A stretch of 21,335 nt of DNA, taken from the IMG/VR virus record IMGVR_UViG_3300030688_000133, positions 1 through 21,335 of that record; one strand, written 5' to 3'. Shown in pieces: positions 7,243-14,198 of this stretch. The number at the start of each line of letters is the position of its first letter. Within the stretch, counting starts at the first letter, position 1. The stretch comes from a virus. The notes below the pieces were generated by a model that saw only the letters and a list, made by a program, of their open reading frames with translations, was not told where the DNA came from and did no database searches. The position numbers and the translations under genes are program-made.

Positions 7243-7373
7243 TGGCGGAGCTGGCTTGCTGGCTGCATTTCTCGCCATCGGACATTGGGCGATTGCGGCT
7301 TAGTGAGCTGGTGCAGTGGGCTGACCAGGCGCAGCGGGTTGGCGAGCGGTATCTCGGAGCGATGCAGAGATGA
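6826..7373 (+). CDS. Tail assembly chaperone, -1 frameshift fusion
   Basis: A -1 slip at 7206-7212 rejoins reading at 7212 and runs to TGA at 7371-7373, giving 129 plus 53 = 182 residues. The added part, ...MAELACWLHFSPSDIGRLRL then SELVQWADQAQRV, follows the P2 gpE extension/GpE+E' pattern (a WxxHxxPxxIxxLxLxEL-W helix pair). The same segment also has its own ATG at 7242 overlapping the short-form stop (TAATG), so independent translation of a 43-residue protein is possible. In P2, lambda and other long-tailed phages the ratio of short to shifted product is set by the slip site and is needed for tail assembly. The sequence and frame relation are seen; actual slippage is inferred. Confidence 0.78.
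7206..7212 (+). promoter_or_regulatory. Programmed -1 ribosomal frameshift heptamer TTTTTTG
   Basis: In zero frame the bases read GGT TTT TTG, so the heptamer is phased T-TTT-TTG, permitting tandem tRNA slippage by -1. The -1 frame is open across the zero-frame stop at 7240 and ends at 7373. This is the heptamer used in P2-like tail chaperone genes. No convincing downstream stem-loop is visible by eye. Confidence 0.78.
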
Positions 7374-7398
7374 CATTGCACGTGAAAAGGTTGGCGCT

Positions 7399-8115
7399 GT
7401 GATTGAGGTTAAGGCAAATATTACGGCGCCGGCTTTGAAGGCTATGGCGGAACTGGCGAGTAAGCAGGTTCCTTATGCGACTGCGCTTGCTTTGACCACT
7501 GTGGCGGGGCAGGCTCGGGACCGGGTGAAGGCGCAGCTTCCAGGGGAGTTTAAAATTAGGCGTCCTTGGACAGCGGGCGGGATCCGGATTGAAACTGCTC
7601 GGAAGAGTGCTTGGCCTAAGATAACTGCTAAGGTCGGCAGCATCGATCCGTATATGGTCGATTTTGAGGCGGGCGGTCCGCATAAACTGGAAGGCACGCG
7701 GGCGACGGGGAACAAGACGGGGCGCACAACGGCGTTTGTTATTCCTATCGCGATACGCAAGGCCGCTGGATTGTCTGTTAGCCAGGTCATTCCGTCGCGT
7801 CTGTGGCCTGGGAAGTTGAAGAACGGTGGGCGCGTCCGGAGCCGCGGGAAGAAGGCTAAGCCGGCACCATTCCTTAAGACGATGCCTGACGGTAAAACGG
7901 GCGTCTTTGTGCGGACTGGTGATTTTCGCGAGGTTTCGGGTAAGCGCGGCACGCATAAGCGCGCGAAAATTACGATGTTGTGGGCGATAGAGAATCGTCC
8001 GGCTAAGGCGCCGAAGAAGCAATGGCTTCAACGGCCGGCGCAGGATGTTGTTAGCGCTAATTTGGTGAGCGAGTTTAACAAAGCTCTGAAGAAGGCTATT
8101 GCTTCGGCGAAGTAG
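7399..8115 (+). CDS. Unknown tail-region protein between chaperone and tape measure
   Basis: 238 residues from GTG at 7399, chosen because the residues from VIEVKANITAPALKAMAELA onward look like real protein, AAAAGG lies about nine bases upstream, and any earlier start would overlap the chaperone extension in a different frame. The protein is very basic (many Lys and Arg, e.g. NGGRVRSRGKKAKPAP) and has a helix-rich N-terminus then strand segments such as AFVIPIAI and KTGVFVRTGDFREV. That pattern loosely recalls minor tail or neck proteins with long basic loops, but I do not recognise the family. Mu has no gene at this place. Its last 20 bases overlap the 3' end of a minus-strand gene. Confidence 0.65.
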   Translation: MIEVKANITAPALKAMAELASKQVPYATALALTTVAGQARDRVKAQLPGEFKIRRPWTAGGIRIETARKSAWPKITAKVGSIDPYMVDFEAGGPHKLEGTRATGNKTGRTTAFVIPIAIRKAAGLSVSQVIPSRLWPGKLKNGGRVRSRGKKAKPAPFLKTMPDGKTGVFVRTGDFREVSGKRGTHKRAKITMLWAIENRPAKAPKKQWLQRPAQDVVSANLVSEFNKALKKAIASAK

Positions 8116-8320
8116 TGACATCGGACTTATTTGGCTTCTGCCATCCATTCCGGTAGGCTTCTGCCCGGATAGCATCAATGATCGCCGTGTTCCCACTCAG
8201 TACGGGGTTTCGCCTGACGACAATGAGTGGATCTTCAAGAGTTCCTACTTTGAAGGTCCGGATGTAACTCAGCGCATCTTCGGTTTCCGAATCGAGGCGC
8301 AATGTGAAATTCTTGCTCAT
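8096..8320 (-). CDS. Small ribbon-helix-helix-like protein, antisense between tail genes
   Basis: 74 residues starting MSKNFTLRLDSETEDALSYI, a strand followed by a helix as in Arc/CopG-type DNA-binding proteins; a second helix may be TAIIDAIRAEAYRNG. The tail is polar (QKPNKSDVTTSPKQ). Start is the ATG at 8320; an upstream TTG at 8377 would extend into the tape measure gene and gives residues unlike the family. There is no Shine-Dalgarno, but a promoter-like sequence ends seven bases before the ATG, which suggests leaderless translation. It converges on and overlaps 20 bases of the upstream tail gene. It could be an antitoxin-like or small regulatory 'moron' gene; the target is unknown. Confidence 0.6.
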   Translation of the reverse strand: MSKNFTLRLDSETEDALSYIRTFKVGTLEDPLIVVRRNPVLSGNTAIIDAIRAEAYRNGWQKPNKSDVTTSPKQ

Positions 8321-8327
8321 GCCGTCA

Positions 8328-8355
8328 ATGATACCATTGGCGGCGCCGAAAACAA
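8328..8355 (-). promoter_or_regulatory. Candidate minus-strand promoter for the 74-aa RHH-like gene
   Basis: On the minus strand TTGTTT (8355-8350) and TATCAT (8333-8328) are 16 bases apart, close to sigma70 consensus. The -10 box ends seven bases before the ATG at 8320, so transcription would start at about the start codon. This would allow expression separate from the virion operon, for example in a prophage. Confidence 0.45.
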
Positions 8356-8358
8356 AAG

Positions 8359-10155
8359 ATGCCCAAAGAGTTTTCAATTAGTGTCGTTCTCGCGGCTGTG
8401 GATCGGGTGACTGGTGTTGTCGACAAGGTTGTCGGCAAGACTACGCACGCGTTGCATAAGATCGAGGAGGCCGGGGAGAAGCTCCATGAGCGCATGGAGA
8501 AGGCTATGAATATCCCTGTCTCCGGGGCGATTCTTGGGCTGGCTGCTGAGTTTTTGACAATCGAGAAACTCTCTGAGGGCTACAAGGAGTGCACCGAGGC
8601 GGCGGAAGAGCAAGCGACTGCTCAGGCTCGGCTTAACGTCTTGATGTCGAATACGAAGGGCGGATCCCTGGAGGCTGCGAAGGCCGCGACTGAGTATGCC
8701 GACAAGGTCGAGGCGCTTACTGCAATCAACCATAAAGCCACGATGGCTATGGAAGGTCAGTTGGCGACGTACAACCTCACGCCGGCGCAGATTCAAAAAT
8801 CTGTATTGCCGCTGATGGGTTACGCTGAGAAGATGTCCCATGGCGTGGCGACGACGGAGGATGCGACGGGAGCAGCTAAGGCGCTGGGGCGCGCGCTGAT
8901 TAGTCCGACTCTTTCCCTGGTGCGCATGGGGATTGCTGTAGACGCTTCGGACAAGAAGATGCTGAAACATGCGACCACGGCGCAGAAGTTGGCGTTTATT
9001 CTGCCCAGGCTGCAGCAGCATTATAAAGGCCTGACGGCTGCTATGGCGGGGTCGTCGCAGGGGCAGCAGGCCCAGCTCCAGAACAAGCTGGAGGGCCTTA
9101 AGGAAGACATGGGTACCCCTCTTCTGAAGCTGAATATTGCTGCTACGAAGCTGGCTATAACTGCGATCCCTCTTTTGATACCGGCGGTTGAGAAGTTGAC
9201 CGTTGTGCTCGAAAAGGGCGTCAACTGGATCACGATGGCGATTAATAAGACTAGCGCGTGGGCTAAGGCCAATCCGGCACTAGCGGCGTTGATAGAGAAG
9301 GTAGTCATCGCCGCGGTTGCGTTTGTGGCGTTGCTCGGGCCTATGCTTAAGGTTCTTAAGGGCGTGGAGTGGGTTATTGAGGCGTTCAAGAAGTTCGGCC
9401 CGTGGATTAAGAATGTCATCGAATGGGGCGGCAGGGTCATCCAGTGGATTGCCAGGCTCGGGCCATGGATGACAGGCCTTATTGAGTGGTTTACCGCTGC
9501 CGGGGAGATCATCGCCGAGGCCGGCGTTACTGTTGAAACCTTGAGCGCTTTATTTCCGGCCCTGGGCGGCGCGATCGCGGTGTTGTCCGGGCCGATCGGT
9601 TGGGTTGTGGCCGCTGTGGTTGCGCTAATCGCGGTGACCATTCTGGTGGTTACGCACTGGAATAAGGTTAAGGCCTTCTTCGTGGGGTTGTTCAAGTTCT
9701 TGCTTGGCGACAGTCCTTTTGCTAAGCTTCTTCGCTACATCAACCCTGTTTGGATGGTGACGTTCCTCTTGATCAAGAATTGGGACAAGGTTAAGGCCTG
9801 GTTTACGGGCTTTAAGAATTGGTTCATCCAGCTCTGGCAGGATATCCTTAATTCGCCGGCGTTTCAGGCGTTCATGAGCAATTGGGCCGATGTCGAGAAG
9901 GGCGCTTCGATGGTTGGACAGGCAGTCGGGAAGGCCTGGAACTGGGCGACTACAGATCCGGATGCGCCGCAGACTACTGCTTCGATTGCGCGGCCTGGCG
10001 GGCATGGTGCGGCGAATGGTGCGCCTGGTCGGGGTGGGCATTCTACGGTAGACATTCGCATTCATGGTGCTCCTCACGGTACTAGGTCGAAGTCTTCACT
10101 GGCTCCTGGGCATACATTTGGAATGGGCTACACGAATTCGAGCGTGATGGATTGA
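8359..10155 (+). CDS. Tail tape measure protein
   Basis: 598 residues. It begins MPKEFSISVVLAAVDRVTGV, the common tape measure start, followed by long Ala/Glu/Lys helices (KIEEAGEKLHERMEKAM, then EEQATAQARLNVLMSN). Hydrophobic stretches lie at about 258-284, 315-331 and 397-431 (VVAAVVALIAVTILVV), typical of tape measures that later insert into the host membrane, followed by Trp-rich amphipathic segments (WNKVKAFFVGLFKFL; WDKVKAWFTGFKNWF). The end is Gly/His-rich. It spans the tail lumen and sets tail length. At the usual 0.15 nm per residue it predicts a tail of about 90 nm, short for a contractile tail. The stop overlaps the next start (TTGA). The ribosome site before 8359 is weak. Confidence 0.88.
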   Translation: MPKEFSISVVLAAVDRVTGVVDKVVGKTTHALHKIEEAGEKLHERMEKAMNIPVSGAILGLAAEFLTIEKLSEGYKECTEAAEEQATAQARLNVLMSNTKGGSLEAAKAATEYADKVEALTAINHKATMAMEGQLATYNLTPAQIQKSVLPLMGYAEKMSHGVATTEDATGAAKALGRALISPTLSLVRMGIAVDASDKKMLKHATTAQKLAFILPRLQQHYKGLTAAMAGSSQGQQAQLQNKLEGLKEDMGTPLLKLNIAATKLAITAIPLLIPAVEKLTVVLEKGVNWITMAINKTSAWAKANPALAALIEKVVIAAVAFVALLGPMLKVLKGVEWVIEAFKKFGPWIKNVIEWGGRVIQWIARLGPWMTGLIEWFTAAGEIIAEAGVTVETLSALFPALGGAIAVLSGPIGWVVAAVVALIAVTILVVTHWNKVKAFFVGLFKFLLGDSPFAKLLRYINPVWMVTFLLIKNWDKVKAWFTGFKNWFIQLWQDILNSPAFQAFMSNWADVEKGASMVGQAVGKAWNWATTDPDAPQTTASIARPGGHGAANGAPGRGGHSTVDIRIHGAPHGTRSKSSLAPGHTFGMGYTNSSVMD

Positions 10156-11375
10156 GTACTCCTTCGGTCAATATTCCGGCCTGGCGGCAGCAATTACAGC
10201 CGGCATCGTTTCGGGGTGTGCCGTTTGGTATCACCGAGGCTCCTGTTACAACCGGGCGGCGGACGGTAACGCACGAGTATCCATTCCGCGACACGCCTTA
10301 TGTGGAGGACCTGGGGCGTAAGTCGAGAGAATACACACTGACGGCTTTCGTTGTTGGCCCGGACTATATGCCGGCTCGGGATGCGCTGCTGCAGGCGATG
10401 GAGGCGTTTGGGCCTGGGAAGCTCGTCCATCCCTACCTTGGGACAATGACGGTGCAGCCGGGTACTTGCTCGTTTACTGAGACGTGGGACAATGGCGGCA
10501 TGGCTACGTTCACTCTGCAGTTTTTGCAGAGTGATGCGATCGTGTATCCGTCCGCGGTGGCGTCGGCGAGCAGCTCTGCTCAGACTAACGCCACGGCGGT
10601 TAATACCGCGGCTTCGGCTATGCTCGGGACGGCTTATACGCTGACCGGGCAGGATACGACGGCGATTACCAATGCAGCTACGGGGACGGTTACGGACACT
10701 GTTTCCTTGATTTCCGGAAGTCTGGGCTCTACGGTTTCGACGCAGGGTCTCGGGGCAGACGCGTTTACGGCTGCCGTTGCTAATTTTAAGTCTCAGGCTG
10801 CGGCCCTGGTTGTTAGTCCGGTTTTGTTAGCGGCTCAGTACACCGGGCTGATTAATACGCTGCTGGATGCTCCGGACGGACTGGCGGCCGTGGCTTCTTT
10901 GACCAGGCTTTACAGTTCGACGGTTGCTTATTTTGGGGCGAAGACTTACGGGTCTTCGGCTTCGGCGCTGGTTGCCCATGCTAATGACGCGGCGCTTAGC
11001 CAGATGATTTTGTTTGGGATCCTGAGCGCGGCGGCTACGATCGCGGTTTCTGCAGCGTATGTTTCTATCCAGCAGGCCCAGGCGACTGTGGCCGGGCTGG
11101 ATACGCTGTTTAACACGCTTGTCTATCAGGTGACTGATGACGGGCTTTATGAGGCGGTTGTTGACCTGCAGGTTTCGATGGATGCAGCGATCCCGCCTCC
11201 GGGGCAGACATTGCCCAGTGTCGTGAATGTTCGGGTTGTGCAGTCGGTTCCTTCGCTTGTGCTTTGTTATCAGGTTTATGGCGATGTGAGTGAGGAACTG
11301 GCGCTCGTGGCGATGAATGACATTGTCAATCCGTTTTGCGTTCCGGGGAATACAGTTGTGCAGACGTTGCAGTAG
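10152..11375 (+). CDS. DNA circularisation / baseplate-tail protein (Mu gpN-like)
   Basis: 407 residues from a TTG overlapping the tape measure stop. The N-terminal 125 residues (PAWRQQLQPASFRGVPFGI, then HEYPFRDTPYVEDLGRKSRE and FGPGKLVHPYLG) are a clear DNA_circ_N domain, which defines Mu gpN and relatives. The rest is Ala/Thr-rich with helical stretches and ends in a LysM-like or short C-terminal domain (VNVRVVQSVPSLVLCYQVYG) ending in PFCVPGNTVVQTL. In Mu-type tails this protein lies at the tail tip next to the hub. The gene order tape measure, N, P is kept except for the inserted small gene at 11474. Confidence 0.85.
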   Translation: MSTPSVNIPAWRQQLQPASFRGVPFGITEAPVTTGRRTVTHEYPFRDTPYVEDLGRKSREYTLTAFVVGPDYMPARDALLQAMEAFGPGKLVHPYLGTMTVQPGTCSFTETWDNGGMATFTLQFLQSDAIVYPSAVASASSSAQTNATAVNTAASAMLGTAYTLTGQDTTAITNAATGTVTDTVSLISGSLGSTVSTQGLGADAFTAAVANFKSQAAALVVSPVLLAAQYTGLINTLLDAPDGLAAVASLTRLYSSTVAYFGAKTYGSSASALVAHANDAALSQMILFGILSAAATIAVSAAYVSIQQAQATVAGLDTLFNTLVYQVTDDGLYEAVVDLQVSMDAAIPPPGQTLPSVVNVRVVQSVPSLVLCYQVYGDVSEELALVAMNDIVNPFCVPGNTVVQTLQ

Positions 11376-11393
11376 GCACTCCGGAGCGCGCAG

Positions 11394-11438
11394 AATTGGA
11401 CGTATTTGACGCATTGGACCAATTGGACGCATTGGACT
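11394..11438 (+). repeat. Five tandem copies of a 9-bp unit (NATTGGACN)
   Basis: The TTGGAC core starts at 11396, 11414, 11423 and 11432, with TTTGAC at 11405, so five units are spaced exactly nine bases apart. They fill the middle of the 98-base gap between the gpN-like gene and the small gene at 11474. The rest of the gap holds GGCGCGCC (11441-11448) and the ribosome site. Function is unclear; possible protein-binding array or slippage-born minisatellite. Confidence 0.8.
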
Positions 11439-11473
11439 GGGGCGCGCCGGGATATTGGGAGATTTAGGATTTT

Positions 11474-11818
11474 ATGGACGCTCCTGTTTCTGTATGTGGC
11501 GACATTGCTCTTGTCCAGGGTGCGGATTATTATGCTGCCGATGGCCTGGCGCTGCTTTGGACGGATGCGACGTGGCCTGACCTGGTTGGGGCTACTGTGA
11601 CGTTGAAGTTCAAGAGCTCGCGGTCTAATGAGGTTTCTGTTTCGTTTGGGTGCGTTGTTGTGGACGCATTGCACGTGAAATTGGAGCTGTCTGCGGCTCA
11701 GACGGCTACGATCCCATACAGCCGATCCGGGATCCCGGATAGTTATGAGCTCTGGGCTGTACTGGCCAGCGAGCACAATGTGCGGCTTAAGCAGGGCGTT
11801 GCGTTGGTGGAGAGTTAG
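11474..11818 (+). CDS. Small predicted beta-rich tail protein, unknown
   Basis: 114 residues. Alternating strands (ATVTLKFKSS, VSVSFGCVVV, HVKLELSAAQ) and the ending SYELWAVLASEHNVRLKQGV resemble small Ig-like or baseplate-upper-type phage proteins placed next to hub or fibre genes. No conserved catalytic residues are seen. An in-frame TAG at 11465 rules out an earlier start; TAGGA lies four bases before the ATG. The stop is two bases before the hub gene start, so the two are probably co-translated, and the protein may assemble with the hub's extra N-terminal domains. Confidence 0.65.
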   Translation: MDAPVSVCGDIALVQGADYYAADGLALLWTDATWPDLVGATVTLKFKSSRSNEVSVSFGCVVVDALHVKLELSAAQTATIPYSRSGIPDSYELWAVLASEHNVRLKQGVALVES

Positions 11819-11820
11819 TT

Positions 11821-13293
11821 ATGCTTACCGCTTCCTTTGACGGAACCAATAACGCGGATGTGGCTTGGTTCGGGGGGAGTGAGGCGTCCGTTTTTCCCGC
11901 AGGCTCGTACGCCCTAAAATACTTGCGAGGCTGTTACAACTATTCGCACGGGAACCCTGGCTATTGGATGATCGATTGCGTGCTGACCAACGACAGCACG
12001 GTCTATTCGTTATTTGTTCCGCCGGTGCCTGGGAGTGGACATTTTTTTAATGCTTGGAACGCTAGCGAGGCGGCGATTGAGGCCTACTATGCTGGCTATA
12101 CCTATACGCTTGTACACACGGGCGGCCCGATCGGGATCTATGCGGCGGACGGCGACACTGGCGATAATACCAATGGGGCGGTTTGGACGACCTGGGGGCT
12201 TTTGGGATATACGCCGACGATTGCGGTGGCTAGGGCTGTCCCCCCTTTTGGGGGTGCGGCCGGAGTTATAGTGTCCTGGGCAGCGACGACGGCAGCGACC
12301 TATAACGTCTATCGTTCGACGACTTCTGGCGCAGGGTACGCGCTGATTGGCTCTACGCCCTCGTTGGCGTTTGAGGACTTCTCCGCGGATCCGGCTCAGA
12401 CCTATTATTACGTGGTGCGGGGTGTGCTAGGCGGCGTTGAGTTTGGTAATTCTAACCAGGCGAACATTGTCGGGATCGCGGCGCCGGCGGCCGCTCCTCC
12501 TGCTGGGCCGGGCTCGCCGGCGGAGTCGACGTCGATTCGGCGGCGGCCTACGGGAAATGTTAACCCTGCCGGATCTAGCGTTGTTACGCTGCTCGTTAAT
12601 GGGATCTTGTACTCAGGATGGACATCTGTTCGCGTTACGAGGTCGATGAAGGCGATCGCGGGCTCGTTCGAGTTGGGGCTAACGGATGTGTGGCAGCCAG
12701 GGCAGGCGCCATGGCCGATTGTTAAAGGCCTGGCGTGTACCGTAATGATCGGCCAGGACGTGGTGATCACCGGGCATATCGACGAGGTGACGGCGCTGCT
12801 GGATAGCGGCAACCATACGCTGACGGTTAAAGGACGGGATGACACGGCCGACGTCGTCGATTGTTCCGCGACGAACGTTCCTGGGGAGTGGCGCAATAAG
12901 AAGCTGGAGGCCATTGCGGCGGACATCTGCGCGCCACTTGGCGTCAAAGTGGTGTGCGATGTTGACACGGGTCCGCCGTTGTCGTTGTTTCGGCTGCAGC
13001 CTGGCGAGAAGTGTCAGGATGCGCTTGAGCGGTTGACTAAGGGCGGCGGGGACATGCTGCTATTGACTGGCAACGCGGCCGGGAATGTGGTGATTACGCG
13101 ACCTTCGACGCTGCAGGTTGCTCCTGGGAACGGCGGGGTTACGCTGCAGGAGGGGGTCAATATTAAGAGTATCCAGCACGTGACCAATGGGGAAGAGCAG
13201 TTTTCTCAGTACATCGTGAAGGCTTTTGCGAAGGACGCTAAGGACTCGAGCGCGGCGGATCCGCAGGGCGGCGGGGCGTTGGTTAGGAGCTGA
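11821..13293 (+). CDS. Baseplate hub (Mu gpP-like), N-terminal part, fused to lectin-like and fibronectin-like domains
   Basis: 490 residues. Residues about 253-474 (VTLLVNGILYSGWTSVRVTR, then VVITGHIDEVTALLDSGNH and KGRDDTADVVDCSATNVPG) match the first two thirds of Mu gpP-type hubs, which thread the tube end. The match stops after FSQYIVKAFAKDAKD; the last 15 residues (SSAADPQGGGALVRS) do not look like the family. The missing hub C-terminus is at 14199-14672. Before the hub core are extra domains: 1-135, beta-rich and aromatic (YLRGCYNYSHGNPGYW), possibly carbohydrate-binding; and 137-215, a fibronectin III-like unit (YNVYRSTTSGAGYALIGST, then TYYYVVRGV); then a Pro/Ala linker. Usual gpP is about 380 residues without these. 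Hub call is secure; the sugar-binding idea is inference. Confidence 0.85.
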   Translation: MLTASFDGTNNADVAWFGGSEASVFPAGSYALKYLRGCYNYSHGNPGYWMIDCVLTNDSTVYSLFVPPVPGSGHFFNAWNASEAAIEAYYAGYTYTLVHTGGPIGIYAADGDTGDNTNGAVWTTWGLLGYTPTIAVARAVPPFGGAAGVIVSWAATTAATYNVYRSTTSGAGYALIGSTPSLAFEDFSADPAQTYYYVVRGVLGGVEFGNSNQANIVGIAAPAAAPPAGPGSPAESTSIRRRPTGNVNPAGSSVVTLLVNGILYSGWTSVRVTRSMKAIAGSFELGLTDVWQPGQAPWPIVKGLACTVMIGQDVVITGHIDEVTALLDSGNHTLTVKGRDDTADVVDCSATNVPGEWRNKKLEAIAADICAPLGVKVVCDVDTGPPLSLFRLQPGEKCQDALERLTKGGGDMLLLTGNAAGNVVITRPSTLQVAPGNGGVTLQEGVNIKSIQHVTNGEEQFSQYIVKAFAKDAKDSSAADPQGGGALVRS

Positions 13294-13296
13294 AAG

Positions 13297-13350
13297 AACC
13301 TCTCTACCCGCAAGCGGGTCCCTGTCTCCCCGAAACGGGGAGACAGGGAG
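13297..13350 (+). repeat. Paired-hairpin repeat at the break in the hub gene
   Basis: It starts three bases after the hub TGA. Hairpin 1 is ACCCG (13306-13310), CAAG, CGGGT (13315-13319). Hairpin 2 is the longest of the family: CCTGTCTCCCCG (13321-13332), loop AAA, CGGGGAGACAGG (13336-13347), 12 perfect pairs. Compared with the 15664 copy the stem differs on both sides in matching positions, so pairing is kept. It may also act as a bidirectional terminator between converging transcripts. Confidence 0.85.
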
Positions 13351-13352
13351 TT

Positions 13353-13763
13353 TTAGGAGTCGGACAGTGCGTCCTTCGAGCTTTGAGGCAGGCAGTGTCT
13401 TCGGAATCGCCAGCCAGCGATCTCGTCTAGCAAGAGGCGTTGGTAGTCTTCCGGCCATCGCGCGGCGGCGGCTTCGCATTCGGTTGCTATGATTTCGGGA
13501 TCCGCCTTAGCGCAAACGTAGTCCAGGAGCTGCATGAGGTCGAGAGCGTTGATACTAAATGTAAGACGCATGTATAGCAGGGACCGTATTTGCGCCTTCC
13601 AGTCGGCGGTTGCCCAGTTGCCCCATTCCGCCGCTGATTTGCATTTGAAATCGCGGAGATCGGGGAGAGGATCGGTAGACACAGGCTTGTCGAGATTGTA
13701 TTCAAACGAACCCGACGTTAAGAACTCCTTACCGTTAACCGCGACGAACATCAATTTTCTCAT
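13353..13763 (-). CDS. Unknown protein, second gene of antisense cassette in the hub locus
   Basis: 136 residues, start ATG overlapping the previous gene's stop (TAATG). The first 30 residues look like beta strands (KLMFVAVNGKEFLTSGSFEY), followed by helices (AAEWGNWATADWKAQIRSLL, then LDLMQLLDYVCAKADPEII) and a basic turn GWRFRRHCLP. Two tryptophans lie in a WGNWATADW stretch. No signal peptide or membrane segment is seen. I do not recognise the family. Its 3' end abuts the paired-hairpin repeat at 13297-13350. Its strand and place suggest separate expression from the virion operon, perhaps as a cargo gene, but nothing in it shows a function. Confidence 0.6.
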   Translation of the reverse strand: MRKLMFVAVNGKEFLTSGSFEYNLDKPVSTDPLPDLRDFKCKSAAEWGNWATADWKAQIRSLLYMRLTFSINALDLMQLLDYVCAKADPEIIATECEAAAARWPEDYQRLLLDEIAGWRFRRHCLPQSSKDALSDS

Positions 13764-14137
13764 TACGGCCTGAACCTCTTTTCTAAGTCTTGCGCTTGGG
13801 CCTTTATTGTGAGGCGCATCCGGAGCGTGCCATCTGTCTCACCTTCTGCTCGGCGTGTGCCGAGCGACGCGGCCCAGGCGTCGAGGACCTCTGACCCAAG
13901 CTCGTCGGGAGACATTATTACCGGCGCAGCAGGCAGAGAGCGTTCAATGCGTTCGGCGAGCTTGCTTAGATCGCTGAGGAAGCTCGCCGGAAGCCCTTCA
14001 AAGAACCTTGGGTCATTGATCGCAACTGATGCATGGAGTGCCTTTTTCCGATAAGCTTCCAGGTCTGCCGATGACGTAGGACTGGCTTCTTCGGGCCATT
14101 TCATATCGTTGATTACTGTCATTATGTCTTCGGACAT
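13763..14137 (-). CDS. Unknown protein, first gene of antisense cassette in the hub locus
   Basis: 124 residues from ATG at 14137, chosen because GGGGAGG lies 11 bases upstream; the longer GTG reading from 14218 would run into the hub C-terminal gene and has no such site, though it cannot be excluded. The product is helix-rich and acidic early (MSEDIMTVINDMKWPEEASP), with a hydrophobic patch FFEGLPASFLSDLSKLAERI and a basic end (RLTIKAQAQDLEKRFRP). I do not recognise it. It is followed by the 13353-13763 gene with a one-base overlap, so the two form an operon. The pair occupies most of the DNA separating the two hub parts. Confidence 0.6.
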   Translation of the reverse strand: MSEDIMTVINDMKWPEEASPTSSADLEAYRKKALHASVAINDPRFFEGLPASFLSDLSKLAERIERSLPAAPVIMSPDELGSEVLDAWAASLGTRRAEGETDGTLRMRLTIKAQAQDLEKRFRP

Positions 14138-14198
14138 TATGATCAGGACCTCCCCTAGCCCCTCCACTTCGTAAAGGGGAACTTGGAAAGATTGTACC

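Noticed and set aside
7285-7398. Longer start for the unknown tail protein
   Set aside because: These codons overlap the chaperone frameshift extension in another frame and read as cysteine/arginine-rich non-protein; GTG at 7399 with a ribosome site fits better.
7300-8196. 298-residue open frame on the minus strand
   Set aside because: It lies opposite the unknown tail gene, is Arg/Pro/Leu-rich and ends in no recognisable domain.
13239-13244. TAAGGA at both edges as a proven target-site duplication
   Set aside because: Six bases are too short to be convincing on their own and no transposase or inverted terminal repeats are present; kept only as a clue to the junction.
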